Source of the DNA: Streptohalobacillus salinus
GTDB lineage: Bacteria; Bacillota; Bacilli; Bacillales; Amphibacillaceae
NCBI RefSeq assembly: GCF_003201605.1
Contig: NZ_QJJR01000011.1
Span: forward strand, 1 to 64,000
Length of the DNA stretch: 64,000 bases
Direction of reading: 5' to 3'
Shown here: one piece after another, positions 43,672-52,193 of the stretch
Position numbering within the stretch: position 1 is the first letter of the stretch
Layout: every line of letters begins with the position of its first letter
Made by a program: the position numbers and the translations under genes
Notes under the pieces: generated by a model
Told to the model about the DNA's origin: nothing
The model's database searches: none
Seen by the model: the letters and a program-made list of their open reading frames with translations, nothing else

Positions 43672-44979
43672 TTAAAGAACCAGTGCAGCAATCACACCAA
43701 AAATAACAAGTGGAATGTTATAGTGCATAAAAGTCGGCACACAGGTATCGAAAATATGGTGGTGTTTACCATCCGCATTAAGACCTGATGTGGGTCCTAA
43801 GGTCGAATCACTCACCGGTGAACCAGCGTCACCTAATGCGGCGGCGGTTCCGATGAGGGCAGCAATTGCCAAGGGAGAAAAACCACTGACCAATCCAATC
43901 GGAACATAAAGGGCAGCTAAAATTGGGACGGTAGCAAATGATGATCCAATTCCAATTGTTATAAGTAAACCCACTAACAACATAATGAAAGCTGTTACTA
44001 ATTTCTGATTGCCGAGTAGCGGCTCCGTCGTTTCGATGAGCGCATCGACAGCGCCTGTCGATTTTAAGACTTCACTAAAACCCGCAGCTACAAGCATAAT
44101 CATCGCGATCGTTCCCATCACTTTGATGCCGTCTGAGACAACCTGCTCGCCATCTCGGAAGGGGACCACTTTAAAAGCAAACATTAAAATAAGCCCTGAA
44201 AGCGCACCGATAATTAATTGACCTGAAACAATTTGAACAACAAGTGCAAACACAATAATTGCCATTGTCGCCGCATGTTGACGATTAAACGTCACCGGTG
44301 TATCATGTTCCAATGCTTCTTCAGGAACTTCACCTAACTGATGCAGATCACGGGGGCTACGATAGCTAATGAGCACAGCTATAAGTAAGCCGACAATCAT
44401 GCCAACCCCAGGAATAATTAAAGCAAGCGAAACACTCGTGCGTTCCATGAATAAGCCGTTGCTTTGCATTGCTTCTTGAATCGATTCATGAAACATCAAA
44501 CCATAACCTGCCGGTATCATGATGTAAGGTGCTTTTAAACCGAAAGTTAACGCACTCGCAACCGCTCGACGGTCAATCTTCATCTGATCAAAAACTTTTA
44601 GTAGCGGCGGAATGAGTAAAGGAATAAAGGCAATGTGTACCGGAACTAAATTTTGTGATAGTGAAGCAATCCCAGCAATAGATAACACGAGCGTAATGCG
44701 CTTCCCTGAAAGGTGCTTGATGAGAACCTGAACAAGTACATCCGTAATTCCCGTACGGCTGATTGCAATCGCAAATGCACCGAGTAAAATATAACTAAGC
44801 GCTGTGCCTGCTTGATTTCCCATCCCTTCTACCATTCGATCGAGTGCAGTGATAAGATCTAGACCAGCCATTAATCCAGCGATCAAACTTGAAATAACTA
44901 ACGAGATTAAGACGTGCACGCGTAATAGACTAAACAATAATAAACTAAGTACACTAACAATAACAATCCATTCTAACAA
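43672..44979 (-). CDS. yuiF: YuiF-type Na+/H+ antiporter family protein
   Basis: A 435-aa membrane protein with about twelve helices. The family signature GDAGSPVSDSTLGPTSGLN followed by DGKHHHIFDTC is present near the C-terminus, as in B. subtilis YuiF and related ion-transporter-like antiporters. It may exchange Na+ or an amino acid for protons; not proven for this family member. It starts with TTG at 44979 after AGGGGAG. An inverted repeat at 45034-45055 lies in its promoter region. Confidence 0.85.
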   Translation of the reverse strand: MLEWIVIVSVLSLLLFSLLRVHVLISLVISSLIAGLMAGLDLITALDRMVEGMGNQAGTALSYILLGAFAIAISRTGITDVLVQVLIKHLSGKRITLVLSIAGIASLSQNLVPVHIAFIPLLIPPLLKVFDQMKIDRRAVASALTFGLKAPYIMIPAGYGLMFHESIQEAMQSNGLFMERTSVSLALIIPGVGMIVGLLIAVLISYRSPRDLHQLGEVPEEALEHDTPVTFNRQHAATMAIIVFALVVQIVSGQLIIGALSGLILMFAFKVVPFRDGEQVVSDGIKVMGTIAMIMLVAAGFSEVLKSTGAVDALIETTEPLLGNQKLVTAFIMLLVGLLITIGIGSSFATVPILAALYVPIGLVSGFSPLAIAALIGTAAALGDAGSPVSDSTLGPTSGLNADGKHHHIFDTCVPTFMHYNIPLVIFGVIAALVL

Positions 44980-45033
44980 CTTATAACTCCCCTTTTTTTA
45001 TAATGATCGTTGATACATTTAATTCTTTATGTG

Positions 45034-45055
45034 TTTACCACTTTAACATGGTAAA
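45034..45055. promoter_or_regulatory. Inverted repeat upstream of yuiF
   Basis: Perfect 7-bp arms TTTACCA / TGGTAAA with an 8-bp spacer, just downstream of a minus-strand TATACT. A possible operator for an unknown regulator. Confidence 0.35.
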
Positions 45056-45073
45056 GTATACCGTTAAAAAAAT

Positions 45074-45119
45074 CAATCCTTTTATTTAAATGGCTTCACC
45101 CACTAAAAAAGGATTGTTC
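45074..45119 (-). terminator. Terminator of the small SE1561-like gene
   Basis: Arms AATCCTTTT / AAAAGGATT separated by a loop of about 26 bases, beginning 5 bp past the stop of the gene at 45124; T-rich on the minus strand. Confidence 0.6.
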
Positions 45120-45123
45120 AAGA

Positions 45124-45273
45124 CTACTTTAATTTCCGCTCCATTTGCTCAAGCATTTCAATTAGACGATCAATGTCTTCAACGGATGTTTCACTTGGTT
45201 CTAATTGATCAAGTTGATCAAGAAATGTTTGCAGCTGTGTTTTTAACTGACTAATTTTATTTGATTCTGTCAT
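45124..45273 (-). CDS. SE1561-like small helical protein
   Basis: A 49-aa acidic protein predicted to be almost entirely helical (ISQLKTQLQTFLDQLDQLE, then EDIDRLIEMLEQMERKLK). It resembles the SE1561 family of short uncharacterised bacillar proteins. The ATG at 45273 with AAGGGG upstream is preferred over a longer reading from 45357, whose extra N-terminus is unlike the family. Confidence 0.7.
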   Translation of the reverse strand: MTESNKISQLKTQLQTFLDQLDQLEPSETSVEDIDRLIEMLEQMERKLK

Positions 45274-45475
45274 GACGTACCCCTTTATGCTTTTATTTGT
45301 CCTCACCCATCGTACAAAAAAAATCCACCTCTGTCTACCTCGATTTATTTTCATCATAATTATGTTATAATAACTATTGCTTCAAGTCGTGATCGATCTA
45401 TTTGGGTTAAGTCAGAGGTCACAACAACTAATTTCACAATACCAATATAACTCTATACAAGAAAGGATTGATCCG

Positions 45476-46351
45476 ATGGAATTTTCTTGGCAACGCTTTT
45501 TTGAAATTCTTACGCTTATTTATGAAAATAATATAACGAAAGTGTTATTCGGTGGTCTGGTCATATTAATTATCGTAGTTCTTTTACAAAGGCTAATTAC
45601 CTCTGTCGTAACACGTACCACACTGATGGACGGAAAAGAATCAGATACAGTAAATTCTTTGTTACGTTCCATCATTAGATACATTGGGATTTTAGGCTTT
45701 ATTTTCTACGTATTAACTGTGTTTGGCTTAGATGTTGCCAGCATGTTAGCCGGGGCCGGAGTGCTCGGTATTATTATTGGGTTCGGTGCCCAGAGTTTGG
45801 TTCAAGATTTACTTGCAGGTATTTTTATTGTTTATGAGAAACAATTACAAAAAGGGGATTGGGTCATCGTTAATGGCATCCATGAGGGCATTGTCGAAGA
45901 AGTTGGATTTCGCGTTTTAAAGATTCGTGAATGGTCAGCAACCATTGTTTCCATTAACAATGGTCAAGTACAAAGCGTTGAGAACTTTAATCGTTCCAAA
46001 ATGCGTATTTTAGAACGGGTAACCACGAGTTATTACCAAGACCCCGAGATCACACTGAGCGTTTTAGAAGCGGTTTGTGTTGAGCTTAATCAAGAGTTAG
46101 ATGCTTTTTTAAAGCGTGACTTATCTGGTGATCCAGTTGAGCCGTTTCACTTGCTCGGCGTTGACTCACTTAATGATGAGAATCAGGGTTATCGCTATAT
46201 CATCAGTGGTTTAGTTGAAGATCTAAATTATTTTGGCAATGCACGAACAGTCCGAACAATTATTGCTAAACACTTTTATAAAAATCATATACTTATGCCT
46301 GAACAAAACGTTCGCCTCCAACAAGGCTTTGCACAACAAGAACAACACTAA
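45476..46351 (+). CDS. yfkC: Mechanosensitive channel, MscS family (YfkC-like)
   Basis: A protein of about 291 aa. Helices at about 18-40 and 65-85 precede the pore-lining segment, which reads VASMLAGAGVLGIIIGFGAQSLVQDLLAG, the MscS TM3 pattern. A beta domain with GIHEGIVEEVGFRVLKIR follows, then the C-terminal cytoplasmic part. It releases osmolytes on hypo-osmotic shock. The ATG at 45476 follows GAAAGGA; a consensus TATAAT lies at 45366-45371, well upstream. Confidence 0.88.
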   Translation: MEFSWQRFFEILTLIYENNITKVLFGGLVILIIVVLLQRLITSVVTRTTLMDGKESDTVNSLLRSIIRYIGILGFIFYVLTVFGLDVASMLAGAGVLGIIIGFGAQSLVQDLLAGIFIVYEKQLQKGDWVIVNGIHEGIVEEVGFRVLKIREWSATIVSINNGQVQSVENFNRSKMRILERVTTSYYQDPEITLSVLEAVCVELNQELDAFLKRDLSGDPVEPFHLLGVDSLNDENQGYRYIISGLVEDLNYFGNARTVRTIIAKHFYKNHILMPEQNVRLQQGFAQQEQH

Positions 46352-46360
46352 GCTCGGTGA

Positions 46361-46403
46361 AAAAGGCGCCAATCTCAGTAGACCATTGAGATTGGCGCCT
46401 TTT
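46361..46403. terminator. Terminator after the MscS-type gene
   Basis: Arms AAAAGGCGCCAATCTCA / TGAGATTGGCGCCTTTT, bidirectional. Confidence 0.88.
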
Positions 46404-46470
46404 GTTCTTTGCTAATGATTTGCTGCTTTTTGGTCATTTTCCCGCAATTTTTATTCAAAACGCTTCCGTA

Positions 46471-46860
46471 TTAATTTAACGAGACAATTTCTAACGTTTC
46501 CACAATATCGATGCTATCTTCAACTGAATTTATAATCGCACACTTATCACGGGCACTTTCTAGCAAACGATAGAGTTTATCAATATTTAAATTACGTCCT
46601 TTTACAACAAAGTGCAATTTAATTTGAGTTATCCGACCATTGTCTTTCTCACTTTTTTTCACTTCACTACGAATAAAAAAATCATCCACATGTGTATGAT
46701 GCAACTCTAATAAATCCGTGAATTCTTGCGCGCTTGATCCCGCAATTGATGACACCAATAAGTGTTCTGGCTTGTAACCATGATAAAGATCTTCCGATAT
46801 ATCTAAAATGCCATAGGCAAGTTCAACACGGATACCTTCTTCTTTAAATTTAAACAACAT
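46471..46860 (-). CDS. OsmC-family protein lacking one catalytic cysteine
   Basis: A 129-aa protein with the OsmC/Ohr fold: a strand-rich N-terminus, the helix region PEHLLVSSIAGSSAQEFTDLL, and the second-cysteine segment RDKCAIINSV. In Ohr/OsmC peroxidases the first helix carries the reactive cysteine; here the matching place reads AGSS, so only the second cysteine is present. Hydroperoxide reductase activity is therefore doubtful. The ATG at 46860 is preceded by an AAGGAG site. Confidence 0.75.
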   Translation of the reverse strand: MLFKFKEEGIRVELAYGILDISEDLYHGYKPEHLLVSSIAGSSAQEFTDLLELHHTHVDDFFIRSEVKKSEKDNGRITQIKLHFVVKGRNLNIDKLYRLLESARDKCAIINSVEDSIDIVETLEIVSLN

Positions 46861-47005
46861 AATTATCTACTCCTTTAAGGTGCGGTTAGTTTTTAGTTCC
46901 CTTTTTCGCAAAAAGATATGCCTATTTCCGAAAAAAAGATTGTATTTTTATAATTTGCGTACTAAAGTAAGACTGTTGTCTATCTTTTAGTTGAGGTGAG
47001 TTTAG

Positions 47006-48163
47006 ATGTTTTCAGCACGTATGCGTTTTTACATATTGATAAGTTTCGTTACCATTTCAGGATTTACGCAAGGGATGTTACTGCCATTACTTGCCATTTT
47101 ACTAGAAGGCATGGGTGTCTCCTCAAGCATGAACGGTCTCCATGCCACTGGTCTTTATATAGGGGTATTAATCGCGTCACCGTTTATGGAAAAGCCTCTT
47201 CATAAATTCGGGTATAAACCAATGATTTTAACTGGTGGCGGTTTAGTCTTTGTTTCCTTGTTGCTATTTCCGCTCTTTCCCTCACTTTGGTTTTGGTTCA
47301 TTTTACGGCTTGGAGTCGGTATTGGCGATCATATGTTAACCTTTGCCACACAAACGTGGATCACTTCAACCACGCCGCAATTTAAACGCGGGAAAATCAT
47401 CGCGATTTACGGACTATTCTTCAGCCTTGGTTTTTCAGTTGGGCCAACGATGTTACGATTTATTGAACTCCATCAAAATTTTCCCTTCATTATAGCTGGC
47501 TTATTATGTATGGTTGCCTGGGGATTCGTTCTGTTCATTCATAATGAACAGGTTGAAAACGATGATGGGATTCATACAATCCAAGTGCAATCAACCATTG
47601 GACGTTTTGGCTTAACGATAAAGCTCGCCTGGATCGCATTATTAGGGCCGTTCACTTATGGCGTCTTAGAAGCTATCCTTCACGGGATATTCCCTATCTA
47701 CGGGATTAGGATTGGCTATAATGTCGATACAATTGCTTTCATCATTCCCCTGTTTTCAATTGCCACCTTGTTCACTCAAGTTCCATTAGGGGCGCTTAGT
47801 GATAAGATTGGTCGAGGAAAAACCTTATTTACTGTAACTGCGTTCGGCTCAATCATCTTTTTACTTGGTGCCATGTTTGAAGGCACCTTTACAGTTTTAA
47901 TCTTAACATTTTTACTTAGTGGCATGTTGCTTGGTTCACTATTTTCAATGGGGGTTTCGTTCATGACGGATATTCTTCCGCGACAGCTTCTACCAGCTGG
48001 AAATATTATGTGCGGTATCGCTTTTAGTATCGGCAGTATGATAGGCCCATACTTTGGTGGTTTATTTATCGACTTATTCCCAAACACGTCACTATTTTAC
48101 AGTTTGTCGGGTACGTTATTTATTATAACCGTAATCTTTTCTAAGAAAAAGCATCTTGCCTGA
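47006..48163 (+). CDS. yfkF: Major facilitator superfamily transporter (YfkF-like)
   Basis: A 385-aa protein with twelve predicted helices. MFS signatures occur after helix 2 (the loop with EKPLHKFGYKPM) and at the domain repeat (GALSDKIGRGKTLF). It resembles the drug-efflux-type carriers B. subtilis YfkF/YceJ; the substrate is unknown. TTGAGGTGAG precedes the ATG. It lies near yfkC-, yfkH-, yfkI- and yfkJ-like genes, as in B. subtilis. Confidence 0.85.
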   Translation: MFSARMRFYILISFVTISGFTQGMLLPLLAILLEGMGVSSSMNGLHATGLYIGVLIASPFMEKPLHKFGYKPMILTGGGLVFVSLLLFPLFPSLWFWFILRLGVGIGDHMLTFATQTWITSTTPQFKRGKIIAIYGLFFSLGFSVGPTMLRFIELHQNFPFIIAGLLCMVAWGFVLFIHNEQVENDDGIHTIQVQSTIGRFGLTIKLAWIALLGPFTYGVLEAILHGIFPIYGIRIGYNVDTIAFIIPLFSIATLFTQVPLGALSDKIGRGKTLFTVTAFGSIIFLLGAMFEGTFTVLILTFLLSGMLLGSLFSMGVSFMTDILPRQLLPAGNIMCGIAFSIGSMIGPYFGGLFIDLFPNTSLFYSLSGTLFIITVIFSKKKHLA

Positions 48164-48202
48164 AAGTTAAAGCTGTCGCATTCACTATAAATATTTATAA
48201 GA

Positions 48203-48243
48203 TTAACAAGACGCCATGCAAACTCCGCATGGCGTCTTGTTAA
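48203..48243. terminator. Bidirectional terminator
   Basis: A 17-bp inverted repeat around ACAAGACGCCATGC / GCATGGCGTCTTGT. Its right arm includes the stop codon of the permease gene at 48240. Confidence 0.85.
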
Positions 48244-48923
48244 TAGATTTTCTTATTAATAAAGCGTGTAAAATATATCTCTAAACGTTCTTGCACAAAG
48301 GCGATGACGACACAAAGTGGCCAATACAATAAAGCAACCAATATATACATCGTTAAAAAGTCATACGACCTTCCACTAGCAATTTGTGTTTTCTGAAACA
48401 GTTCTGGTACTGTAATGACCGCCGCCAATGAACTAGCCTTAACGAGATCAAGAAATATATTTGTAAGGGGTGGTATCGCAATCCGCATCGCTTGCGGCAG
48501 TATAACACCTGTAACAGCAAGGGGATAGGTTAAACCTAATGAATATGCTGCTTCCCATTGACCATCATCAACGCTGTTAATCGCTGCGCGATTCACTTCT
48601 GCGATATAAGCAGCTGAATTAAAACCAAACCCAATTACAGCTGCTTGAAAAGCAGTAAATTCAATATCAACAGAGGGTAATCCAAAGTAGATAATGAATA
48701 ACAACACAAGCACAGGTGTACCACGCATAAATGAAATATATACACGGGTTGGCCATCGCAATAGTTTAAAGCGTGAACTGCGCATTAATGCAAGCGGCAA
48801 TCCCAGAATAAGTCCTACTGCCATACTTAAAAAGGAAACATAGATGGTCATTGGAAACCCTGATAGAATTAACGGTAAATTATCAATCGCTTTGTCTACG
48901 TCAAAAAAACCTAGCGTTAGCAC
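48240..48923 (-). CDS. Amino-acid ABC transporter permease
   Basis: A 227-aa permease of the HisMQ type with about five helices. The loop SLGLTYPLAVTGVILPQAMRIAIPPLTN is the EAA-type contact site for the ATPase. The family imports polar amino acids or cystine. It follows the substrate-binding gene by 24 bp. No ATPase gene is adjacent: the next genes are an unrelated MFS carrier and a P-type ATPase. Confidence 0.9.
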   Translation of the reverse strand: MLTLGFFDVDKAIDNLPLILSGFPMTIYVSFLSMAVGLILGLPLALMRSSRFKLLRWPTRVYISFMRGTPVLVLLFIIYFGLPSVDIEFTAFQAAVIGFGFNSAAYIAEVNRAAINSVDDGQWEAAYSLGLTYPLAVTGVILPQAMRIAIPPLTNIFLDLVKASSLAAVITVPELFQKTQIASGRSYDFLTMYILVALLYWPLCVVIAFVQERLEIYFTRFINKKIY

Positions 48924-48947
48924 ATGACCACCCCTCCCTACACTGTT

Positions 48948-49826
48948 TTAGATATCTAGTCCGTCAATTTCTTCAACTTCTTCTTCTGGTTTTTTCGAAG
49001 CGTCTTGTTGATAAAACGTTTCTGCTATCTCCGTTAACGTCCCGTCTTCACGCATCTCAGTAAGCACTTCATTAATCGCTTGTTGGAAATCCGTTTCGCC
49101 TTTTTTCATCACTAGACCCTGTTCAGTTGGATGAAACTTCAAATCTGGATGGATCATAATGTCGAAGTCTGGAAAGGCAGCAACTCCAAAACTGATTAAA
49201 TAGAAGTCGTTAATAACTACGTCACTACGACCATTTGAAACATCACTTAAGTAAGCCTCATTTCCAGCGTTACCATAAGTTTTTACTTCTGCACCAAAAT
49301 GTTCAGCAATTTGCGAATAAATCGTTGTCGCACCACCGCCAGCAATCTTACCTTCTAAATCTTCAAGTGAGTGAATATCTGAATAATCACTTTCGCGAAC
49401 AACCATTGTTGAATAAGAGTATTTATATGGATCAGAAAAATCAAATGATTCTTTACGGTTGTCGGTTATTTCAATATCGTTTGCCGCTAGATCAATTCGG
49501 CCTGAATCAATTGCCGGCAACATACCATCAATGCCCATTATCTCAAAACTAACATCGACACCTAAACGATTCGCAACTTCTCTTGCAACTTCAACGTCAT
49601 AACCAGTTAACTCATCGTTATCATCATAGTATGAAGCAGCAATTAGGGTTCCTGAAGTTGCAACAGTCATTTCGCCTTCTTCTTGTATCGTCTCCCAAAG
49701 TGTTAATTCCTCTGATTGATTTGTTGTATTTTCGTCTTTAGTTGTTTCAGTCGAAGCATCATCGTTACTTTGACATGCAACAAGACTTATTAGAACAACC
49801 AATAGTAATGTTAATATTTTTTTCAA
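48948..49826 (-). CDS. Amino-acid ABC transporter substrate-binding lipoprotein
   Basis: A protein of about 292 aa. The signal peptide KKILTLLLVVLISLVAC has a lipobox Cys at about residue 18, followed by an acidic linker. The family-3 solute-binding fold begins near residue 45 with MTVATSGTLIAASYYDDNDELTGYDVEVAREVANRLG and continues to TEIAETFYQQD. The ligand is probably a polar amino acid. A TTG at 49826 is preferred: AAGGGG lies 9 nt upstream, whereas the ATG at 49835 directly abuts it. A Fur-like palindrome lies about 130 bp upstream. Confidence 0.88.
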   Translation of the reverse strand: MKKILTLLLVVLISLVACQSNDDASTETTKDENTTNQSEELTLWETIQEEGEMTVATSGTLIAASYYDDNDELTGYDVEVAREVANRLGVDVSFEIMGIDGMLPAIDSGRIDLAANDIEITDNRKESFDFSDPYKYSYSTMVVRESDYSDIHSLEDLEGKIAGGGATTIYSQIAEHFGAEVKTYGNAGNEAYLSDVSNGRSDVVINDFYLISFGVAAFPDFDIMIHPDLKFHPTEQGLVMKKGETDFQQAINEVLTEMREDGTLTEIAETFYQQDASKKPEEEVEEIDGLDI

Positions 49827-49958
49827 TGCTTGCATCCCCTTTTTAAATATTCTGACGTTAATTGTCTGTAGTTAATATAACAGGTCTCTCAGGCGAAATC
49901 AACCAAAAAACTTAACTGTACTATTATTTTTTTCGCTTCTGTTATAAAACAACACGTA

Positions 49959-49973
49959 TGATAACGCTTATCA
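49959..49973. promoter_or_regulatory. Fur-like palindrome between the amino-acid ABC operon and zosA
   Basis: TGATAACGCTTATCA has 6-bp perfect arms and matches the 7-1-7 Fur/Zur-type core TGATAATnATTATCA at 12 of 14 positions. It could act on either divergent gene. Confidence 0.4.
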
Positions 49974-50020
49974 ATTGTCACAGAATAGTCATATTACTCC
50001 CTTGACTTTAATAATTTAAC

Positions 50021-50067
50021 TTGTATTCCGAAAACAGTTTGTTATAATTAAATTATAATAATTATTA
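50021..50067 (+). promoter_or_regulatory. zosA promoter with PerR box
   Basis: -35 TTGTAT (50021-50026), 16 bp, -10 TATAAT (50043-50048). The PerR box TTATAATAATTATTA at 50053-50067 has one mismatch to TTATAATnATTATAA and covers the expected transcription start, as at perR itself. Confidence 0.75.
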
Positions 50068-50155
50068 TTTAAATAATTTAATAAATCCTTTATACACAAA
50101 CATTTACAAACCATTAAGTGATTACGATTCTCAATTAGAATGCGAGGGATTAGTT

Positions 50156-52087
50156 ATGCAAGAAACAATTAAAACAAATACAAATAAAAATAATAGTCAT
50201 TCTCAATTAGATCACCCTTTAGCTGTACTATTCAAAAAACATATTGAACTGATTTGTGCCATTATAAGCGGGAGCTTGATTTTGGTTGCTTGGGGGTTAA
50301 AATCAGAACTTCCATCTACCGTTTATATCTCATTGAATATTTTTGCTTTCTTAATTGGTGGGTATGCCAAAGCTAAAGAAGGCATTACTGAAACACTTAA
50401 AGATAGAACATTAAATGTTGAATTATTAATGATCTTAGCTGCTATCGGATCAGCAATTATTGGTTACTGGGCTGAAGGGGCAATTCTTATTTTCATTTTC
50501 TCTTTATCTGGTGCACTCGAAACCTATACCATGCAAAAAAGTGAACGTGATTTGTCACAACTGATGCATTTACAACCGGATACAGCTTTACGGATTAAAG
50601 ACGGGAAAGAAGAGACAGTCACCGTCGACCAACTAGAAATTGGGGATTACATTTTTATCAAGTCAGGTGAACGCATTGCTGCTGATGGCACGATCGTGAA
50701 AGGTAAAACTTCTATCGATGAAAGCGCGCTGACTGGAGAATCGATTCCTGTTGAAAAATCCATTGATGATGACGTCTATACGGGGACGATGAATGCAGGG
50801 GGTAGTTTAACCGTTAAGGTAACAACAGACAGCAGTCAATCCTTCGTCCAAAAAATACTTGAGTTGGTCCGTACTGCTCAAAACGAAAAATCACCGGCTC
50901 AACAATTTATTGAGAAATTTGAAAATATTTATGTCTATGCAGTTTTAATTTTTACGGCGATTATGATGGTAGCACCACCATTTGTTGTTGGCTGGAGTTG
51001 GAATGAAACCTTTTACCGGGCCATGATCCTACTTGTTGTTGCTTCGCCTTGTGCACTCGTCGCTTCGATTACGCCAGCAACCCTTTCATCTCTATCAAAT
51101 GCAGCGCGAAAAGGCATGCTTATCAAAAGTGGGATGCACTTAGAAAATTTAGAATCTGCAACAGCGGTTGCCTTTGATAAAACCGGCACTCTAACCGTTG
51201 GTCACCCAGAAGTCACGGATATGATTTTAAGCGACAATCAAGATGAAAAAGAGGTACTTGCACGAATTGTTGCAATTGAAAAAGGCTCAACCCATCCACT
51301 AGCTGAAGCAATGATTCGTTATGCAAAACAAACCATTGATACCCGTTTAATTGATGCTGTTGAGGAAATGAGCGAAATTACTGGTAAAGGTGTTGAAGCT
51401 ACGATTGCCGGTGATACCTGGGCGATTGGAAATGAAAAACTTTTTGAGGAATCGCATCAAGAACCTTGGTACCAATCACAAGCTAATAATTTAAAGGAAG
51501 AAGCGAAAACACTCGTCTACCTCACACGAGCTAACGAAGTTGTTGCTATTATTGCTTTGAAGGATGAAATTAGACAGGACACCATTGATGCAATCAAACG
51601 CTTTAAAGCACTTGGGTTACATCCAGTCATGCTGACAGGAGACAATGAGAAAACTGCTGAAGCAATTGCTAAAGAAGTCAATATTGATGAATATGTTGCC
51701 AGCTGTATGCCTGAAGATAAGGTAACCGCGTTAAAAAAGTTAAAAGAAAAATACAAAACGGTTATCATGGTTGGAGACGGCATTAACGATGCGCCTGCAC
51801 TTGCTACCGCAAATATCGGTGTAGCGATGGGAGCTGGTACCGATGTAGCGTTAGAAACTGCTGATATTGTTTTGATTAAAAATAAGCTAGAAAAAATGCT
51901 TGATTTGATATCTTTATCTAAAAGGATGAATCGGATCGTTAAACAAAATATATTCTTTTCTGTTTCAGTTATTATTTTACTCATCATCTCTAATCTCTTC
52001 CAATTAATTAACTTACCTTTAGGCGTTATTGGACATGAAGGGAGCACCATTTTAGTCATCTTGAACGGTCTACGTTTATTGAAGTAA
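50156..52087 (+). CDS. zosA: P-type metal ATPase, ZosA-like
   Basis: A 643-aa P1B-type ATPase without an N-terminal heavy-metal domain. Visible motifs are the actuator loop LTGESIPVEK, the metal-site helix ASPCALVASITPA (SPC rather than CPC), the phosphorylated Asp in DKTGTLTVGHP, the STHPLAEA motif, and the hinge VGDGINDAPALA. B. subtilis ZosA is a PerR-controlled Zn(II) transporter with the same SPC motif. The PerR box at its promoter here strengthens that identification. GAGGGATTAG precedes the ATG. Confidence 0.88.
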   Translation: MQETIKTNTNKNNSHSQLDHPLAVLFKKHIELICAIISGSLILVAWGLKSELPSTVYISLNIFAFLIGGYAKAKEGITETLKDRTLNVELLMILAAIGSAIIGYWAEGAILIFIFSLSGALETYTMQKSERDLSQLMHLQPDTALRIKDGKEETVTVDQLEIGDYIFIKSGERIAADGTIVKGKTSIDESALTGESIPVEKSIDDDVYTGTMNAGGSLTVKVTTDSSQSFVQKILELVRTAQNEKSPAQQFIEKFENIYVYAVLIFTAIMMVAPPFVVGWSWNETFYRAMILLVVASPCALVASITPATLSSLSNAARKGMLIKSGMHLENLESATAVAFDKTGTLTVGHPEVTDMILSDNQDEKEVLARIVAIEKGSTHPLAEAMIRYAKQTIDTRLIDAVEEMSEITGKGVEATIAGDTWAIGNEKLFEESHQEPWYQSQANNLKEEAKTLVYLTRANEVVAIIALKDEIRQDTIDAIKRFKALGLHPVMLTGDNEKTAEAIAKEVNIDEYVASCMPEDKVTALKKLKEKYKTVIMVGDGINDAPALATANIGVAMGAGTDVALETADIVLIKNKLEKMLDLISLSKRMNRIVKQNIFFSVSVIILLIISNLFQLINLPLGVIGHEGSTILVILNGLRLLK

Positions 52088-52147
52088 TCCCATTAGATTA
52101 CCGTGATAAATAGTCTTTACGCATCAACAAGATATTCCTTAACACAA

Positions 52148-52193
52148 AAGAACCCTTAATTGTTAGTTCACTGAAAACAATTAAGGGTTCTTC
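52148..52193. terminator. Terminator between zosA and yfkH
   Basis: Arms AAGAACCCTTAATTGTT / AACAATTAAGGGTTCTT, bidirectional. Confidence 0.85.

Noticed and set aside
43493-43675. Short open frame after ppk
   Set aside because: It reads through the ppk/yuiF terminator and has no ribosome site.
45353-45371. PerR-box-like AT-rich sequence before the MscS gene
   Set aside because: Only 4 of 7 positions match in the second half-site; it is adequately explained as a -10 TATAAT region.
51517-52059. 180-codon open frame antisense to zosA
   Set aside because: It is the reverse of the conserved ATPase hinge and C-terminal helices; composition reflects the opposite strand and it lacks start signals.
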